The notes beneath the pieces were generated by a model. It did no database searches, was not told where the DNA came from, and worked only from the letters and a program-made list of their open reading frames with translations. Made by a program: the position numbers and the translations under genes. This document shows, piece after piece, positions 7,930 through 13,157 of a stretch of 13,157 nt of DNA (its first letter is position 1; each line of letters starts with the position of its first letter). Source of the stretch: Astrocystis sublimbata (Eukaryota > Ascomycota > Sordariomycetes > Xylariales > Xylariaceae). The stretch lies in contig JAJNNY010000184.1 of NCBI GenBank assembly GCA_022453515.1, positions 1 to 13,157 on the forward strand, read 5' to 3'.

Positions 7930-9807
7930 CTAGAGGTCTTCGCCATCAGCATTACTCTCTGGTATGTATAAAGCTTGCATTCTAAAGCCCTGCTGCATGT
8001 CAGTCTCGTGGTTGTGCGTTGTGAAGGGGGGCAACACCGTGCGGATCTTACGTCGAAAACGGCACGTATCCTTCGAATGGTACCCCCGTTGCATCTCAGT
8101 GTCTGGATCGGCAGATCGTCTCTCTCTCCAACCCAGTCTAGATATTCCGACTCCATATGTTGACTGGTGTACGGAGATATCGCTCCAAAGCCACAGTAAT
8201 CGACAGCAATGTGAAACCCCTCGAGACCTGCCTCGACAATGAGGGGCTCCTCCGAGCCTACCATGGTGTAGCCAAGTTCGATATCTTCGTCATCTTCAGT
8301 TTGGAAGGCTAAGCCGGATATGAACTTCTTGCCGAAGAACTCAACCACACTGACGTGAATGGCCTCTATGTTCAAAGGTGGAAGATGAATCTCGGCTTCC
8401 AGGATTTGGTGGCTGAGGTCACCGAACAGCTCCGGGTCGAGACTTCGCAAGGACTCGACAGACTTCCAGGACGCCTTCTTAGCACCTTCCCAACTCTGTA
8501 GCCAGTCTGAACCCCCTTTCAGAACACTCAATTTAGCGACCGTGCCCATGGCTTGTGCGAGCGGTCGTACCGTCTGCTTCCAGATGCGGAGTCTGTTACG
8601 TTCTCCGAGTCCGACAAGATTGTGCCGAAGGCGCTCCTTCGAGAAGCGGTAAAGCTCTCGCCAATCTATACCGGCTCTCTCCGAAGGCCGCAGTAGAAAG
8701 GGATCGAAGAACGCGCCGAGCTCTCGATCGGGCCAGAATCTACTCTTGAAAAAGTTCTGAGAAAGTGGGATGGCAGCTACAGCATGCGACGAGAGACGAA
8801 ATGAGAGGACGTCCACTGTAGCTACGAATGTGAGAACTGCCTCCCTTAGCTCCGGTGGAAGTCTGAAGAACGGGTCAGATCGAGCTGATACCTTCGCCAA
8901 AGATACGGTAGCCGGTGAGTTATCAATCGCGGGGATGGCGCTGTCGGAGTCTATCCGTATTTGGGCCAGTCTTGTCTTCAGTTCAGGGACATCGAAAGGA
9001 TCGTAGTGCGTACTTGGTATCATGACTGGAATACCAAGAGTCAGCGAACACCAACTAGGGCCAAAATCATCGCTGTTCGAAACCCACTAGGCGCAGGGCA
9101 TTACACCAGAAACTAAATATCGTACAGCTATCAGGGAGGGAAGGTAATGACGTCCCCCAGATTGACTCACGGTTCGAGACACCCCCTAATCGGGAGATTG
9201 TTTGGCTGTTATTGAGGTATAGACCACCAAAGTTGTGCCCCCAAAAGGGGAGGGATGACGCATGCGGAACAGAACGTAATATCCGCCACAGTAACTTGAT
9301 GTCGATAGAATGCGGTATGCATGCCTGCTCAACCAGGCGCCAACAAGAGTCATGAAAACGGAAGCCCCATGCATACGTCGATTGCTCCGAATCTGGCATG
9401 TCAGATCCCGGCGGAGTGACGCCTTCGATAGTGATCAGGGATTGGGGGTCAATATGCAAGCTGTCATAGCGTTGATGAGCCTCAGGCGGCAGATAATTCT
9501 TCTCATCATGCTCCCGGTAACAGGCCAGACCGGAAAGACACGGGTCATTGTTCTTAGAGCCGATGCAGTAGATGGCCCGGTAGTACATTGACCAGTGGCT
9601 GTCTATACGTGCTATCGGACCATCTACTACCCAACCACGCCGGTTGTTCCCCGTACCGCAAAATCCACATACTTACATGCGTACATGTGCGTCAGCCCAA
9701 AGTTCTATATCTAACAAAAGGCTTCCTAGTTCTCCGTCGAAACAGTGAGGCGGATAAGGTGAAGTGAGGCAAGGGAGGTGCTTATACATACTAAGTGGAG
9801 GTTGCAT
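7930..9807 (-). CDS. F-box domain protein (DUF7600-type family), mirror copy, 516 aa
   Basis: Exons on the minus strand are 9807-9792, 9671-9171, 9025-8052 and 7989-7930. The sequence, splice sites and predicted protein match the copy at 4713-6590 with no difference seen in exons or introns. The domain content is the same: N-terminal cysteine pair, FRFHDSCW, WGHNFGGLY and DPFDVPEL blocks, F-box, and FDGFRMQAL at the end. Complete identity including introns means it is either a very recent duplicate or, more likely, the same locus represented twice by a fold-back artefact. Confidence 0.8.
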
Positions 9808-10240
9808 GGCTCTTCGGCGCTATATCCAAAACATCAATCTAGCAACATGCGCAATCTCTCTGCTGGGGAGCGACAAGTAAAAGGGGACATGTAATATGCC
9901 ACATGATAACCATATTCTTCATGAAGATGGCTCCGTGCCGAGGGTGCGTGGTGCGTAGACCCGTATGCTAATACTGGTTAATGGTCATTGGCGAGAGAGG
10001 GACGGCGGCATGGAAAAGCACATACTGGTGACTGGACAGGGGCTCCAGCACAAAACAATTGCAGCTGCCTGCAGTCGCTGTCAGCTGAGTCATTCAGAAA
10101 GCGAATGGCACCTAATGCACGTGACGTTAAGGAATTGAAACATGCCAGAGGAACTTTGCGGAATACGCATGCATTAGTTGATGATGTCTGTCCCATAATA
10201 TATACAAGCAAACCCCCAGGCACAGCATGATAACCTCACT

Positions 10241-10880
10241 TTAATCCAGACCGTCCTGGTACCAGCAGTCAGACCCTGAATCAGCCTCGAATTTCATCTC
10301 TCCCACCGTGCCGAAAAATTCACACAGCTCTCCCTCGATGAAGTTGACGCCGTGGCAGAACCAATAGTCGTCATTGCCGGGGATGTTCTCCTGGCGCTTG
10401 GCCTTCTCGAAGCTTCCTGTGCAGGCATTCATACAGTCCTCGAGCGACGAAGCACTGTCGTTGTGCGACTCTCGTTGTTTTGTGTTCTTGGGTGTGCATT
10501 GGGTGTCGCATCGTACAAGACCTAGGTACGGGTTGCCCCAGGCCGTCTCTGTCTCGGCCGGGCACTTGCAGAAGGAGTTGTAGTCCGGGTACTATCCGAC
10601 AGTTAGATGGATGAGAACCGTCTCTTGTTGTGATTTTCATGGTGTGGGCAAGAACACGAAAGGTACACGCAGCATGTGGGAGACGGTTGCTATAACAATA
10701 ATAAAAAATCGAAAAATCAGAAGATCAAATACGTACCCCAGTGGTCTGGTTAGGAGGATCCTCGCAGGTCTTTGTTGGAACTGCTGGGTATGTTGCGTTT
10801 GGAGCTGCTCCGCATTTTGGCGCGGCGAAGGCAGTGCCAGCCATCATGGCCAGCACAACAGTGCACGCCTTGAGAGACAT
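10241..10880 (-). CDS. Small secreted cysteine-rich protein, mirror copy, 164 aa
   Basis: Exons on the minus strand are 10880-10737 and 10591-10241, with intron 10736-10592. It is identical to the copy at 3640-4279, including signal peptide, eleven mature cysteines and intron. The TATAAGA-like element also recurs upstream at about 11018-11024. If the inverted repeat is real, the gene is present in two divergent-facing copies about 6 kb apart; if not, this entry is a duplicate record of one gene. Confidence 0.8.
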
Positions 10881-11373
10881 ATTGGCAAGACTCGTAGGTA
10901 TTGAGCGAGCACCGTAGATAGGATCAGGAAGAGCAAAGATATTGCAGGTTGGGTAGGGAAAGGTGGGCAGAATGCTGACTCTCTTTTCCTCGGTTGAACA
11001 TATGGGGCTACTGCAACTCTTATACTTGGACTATCACCAGCTTGAGGCACTGCCATCGCCTAAAACGTCGGACTGGGACAGTCAGTCGATCGTACCAGCC
11101 CGTTCAGCTTCAATCTTACCCCGATCCAGGCAAGCATTATGTCATGAGTCGTACATATTCTCAGAGTTGATCCTTCTCTAGGCTCGACGCGGTCTAATTA
11201 CCGTGGACTAGGTACTGCGCGCCAGCACAGGATTGGTACCGCCACGGTGAGGTCTGACAGTTCTCCACTATGTTTGATTACCTAGGATGCTAGGTACCTG
11301 TTCAATGGGCGCCGCTAGGCCGGTCACCCTGTTAATTGCGAACATGCGAGCGAGGTAGGCATGTAGGTCATCT

Positions 11374-11838
11374 TCAGCCCCATCCTCGAGTGTTTCCCTT
11401 GGTGTGGTACGTTAACGTTGCCGTTATGGGTTTGCGGAGTGCCACCCGGACCCTCCGTCGGCGAAACTCACCTTGTAAGCAGCGCTCGGCCAGCCGGAGG
11501 GTCGCCAGAGTCGAGAAAGTTGCCCTAAATTTAGTAAGAACGGGATGCCAAGAGCATAGCACAAGGGGAGTGGTAGCTAGCGAGCTTGGCGTGAATGCGT
11601 ACTTCAGTCGGCTCACCAGTCGAGCCAGTGTCGAGAGTGTCAACACCAAGTCCTTTGGGAAGAAGAAGACCGAGAGTTGGTTCTGAAGTCCTGGCGGCCT
11701 TCACGAGCTCGACGAGTACAAATTGCGAACGTTGAATGACCCAGGCGAGCCAGGCTCTACATCCAACTGGATCAGAATCCCATCCCATTTCTTAGTTGTA
11801 GGATCCACGAATTGGTGATAAGACATGCAATAGCCCAT
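11374..11838 (-). pseudogene. Mirror copy of the hypothetical two-exon remnant, frame further disrupted
   Basis: Reverse complement of 2682-3145. The TGA after 45 codons is kept. In the second exon, two single G are gained and one G is lost relative to the left arm, which shifts the frame after the GNFLDSGDPP block; the unspliced frame then stays open to 11374. The disagreement means at least one arm carries consensus errors or mutations here. No family recognised. Confidence 0.2.
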
Positions 11839-13157
11839 GCAGTTTCCGACCAAAAGAGATGTCAACCCAGGATATAATCTACTTTAGGTAGTCATTGCGG
11901 CATATCAATGGTTCTCTCCTCGACGCATGTGACGTCGGTAACCAACTCATACCACCGACGTAGCCTAACCCGTCAGTCGACTCCAGCTTGGCAGCGAACA
12001 CGAGAAGCATGTCTCACGGCATTTCTACGGCGTAGTGCCTACCTCGCCTACCACCGTTGTTGAGCCGTAGGGCTGGGTATGGGGGATCTTGAATGTTAGT
12101 GGCCAGGATGAGCAGCGTCAGAGATCGACCAGAGATGCTGATGCATCACAAATCCCGATGCGGGACCTCTGTATCATAGCTCTGCAATGCACTGCTATAC
12201 CATGCGTGGGCGAACGAGTGAAATGAGGGGGGGACCAACGTGTGCTGTGATGCTGTGATGCTGTGATGCTGTGATACCGATGATGACCTGAGGCGAGTAC
12301 AATGGCCACCCTCAGCGGGGAACGCGGTTGTTGCTTGTAGCTGGTGATCTTTGAAAGAAGTTTCATGCTACTCACGGATAACCCTGTCCTTGCTTACTCT
12401 ACGGTAATGAACAGTCGTTGGCCTCTTCGGAAGTCTGTTTAACTTGAGACTTGGGACAGGCATCCAATCATTCGCCAATTGATAGTGCATTGACTGTTTA
12501 TCGAGCGTTGGTCATCGAGGCCATCAACCTTTTTCAAGAAGTGCCCGGTATATTCGAATCCACCGGTGTACACCTGGAAATGCCATTGCGATATGCGACA
12601 GCGAGGCAAACGAGCTGACCGTGGCAAGACTAAGTCTAATTCATGTGATTATCGGTGACAATGCCGTAAGTGTGGCGAGTCTAATGGCTACAGAAATCCA
12701 GGTCGGGGCATCTGTTAAAACGGTCGTTATCATACGTTTGGATTGGGACGAGGAATCGGATCGTTCCGAAGCAATTGCTCCAGCAAGTCTGATTTTGCCG
12801 TCTCTGCACGGATGCCTTTGCGACGAATTCTATGCAACCCTTATCGTCATTGGACCATTGTGATATCAGAAAAAAGGGAAAAAAAGAAAAAGAAAAAAAA
12901 AAGGAATTGCGCTCTCACGAGCCTCTCTCCATCTACCCAAGCCCTCACGGCATTGGGCAATGAGCATTGTTCAAATGCCGCCAGAGTGGCTCAATTGCCG
13001 GCAACTACATTAGTTAGTTCCCTCCGGGCTATGTAAGCTCAGGCGGCAAGGTCCGTGATTCTCGCCAAATAGGCCAATCAGAACGTTAGGGTGGCTTATT
13101 CAGGAAAAGGCATGCCTTTTATGCTTCTGTCGGCGGCGGGCTGGATGGCTAGGCATC
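11839..13157. other. Mirror intergenic region to the window end
   Basis: Contains the mirror tandem repeat (12245-12276), the A/G tract (12869-12904) and the 16-bp palindrome (13105-13120). Most of the arm-to-arm length differences lie here. Frames such as 12621-12863 and 12743-13036 are short, overlapping and unsupported by any motif, so no gene is called. Confidence 0.5.

Larger units (their letters stand above)
7261..13157 (-). repeat. Right arm of 11.8-kb inverted repeat, running to the window end
   Basis: This is the reverse complement of 1362-7260. For bases left of 7219, paired coordinates sum to 14520 over most of the arm, shifting by one or two at the indels. The arm stops at the final base of the window, so its true outer limit is unseen and the DUF829 gene has no mirror copy here. 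The odd window length suggests a contig end, which would agree with a fold-back read, but this cannot be confirmed from sequence alone. Confidence 0.97.

Overview
The window looks like nuclear DNA of a filamentous ascomycete (Pezizomycotina). Its genes have short introns with GTATGT/GTAAGT/GTGAGT donors, CTGAC/CTAAC branch motifs and CAG/TAG acceptors. One gene belongs to the large DUF7600-type F-box family and one to the fungal DUF829 (TMEM53/PaxU-like) family. There is a small secreted cysteine-rich protein and a tRNA-derived SINE-like element. The species cannot be named from the sequence alone.

The dominant feature is an 11.8-kb inverted repeat with no spacer. Bases 1362-7260 reappear in reverse complement at 7261-13157, meeting exactly at 7260/7261 and running to the last base of the window. 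Each gene in the repeat is therefore present twice, head-outward in mirror image. The arms differ only by about thirteen small length changes, mostly in homopolymers. Only one of these lies in the inner 3.8 kb; the rest are in the outer 2.1 kb. I found no clear isolated base substitution. That pattern fits a long-read fold-back (the same molecule read on both strands) at a contig end better than an old biological duplication, although a very recent fold-back rearrangement is not excluded.

Layout: 1-831 minus, three-exon DUF829 gene, cut by the window edge and carrying an apparent one-base frameshift. 832-2681, mostly non-coding, with a short palindrome, a T/C tract and an 8-bp tandem repeat. 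2682-3145 plus, a doubtful two-exon coding remnant. 3640-4279 plus, a two-exon secreted 11-cysteine protein of 164 aa (effector-like). 4713-6590 plus, a four-exon F-box protein of 516 aa. About 6914-7230, a SINE-like Pol III element ending in a T/C-rich tail. 7231-7290, an AT-rich 60-bp perfect palindrome at the centre. From 7291 onward the same items return on the opposite strand.

The genes do not form an evident pathway. The F-box protein would act as a substrate adaptor of an SCF ubiquitin ligase, the small protein would be exported, and the DUF829 protein is a putative alpha/beta-hydrolase. The two copies of each gene should not be counted as paralogues until the palindrome is verified.
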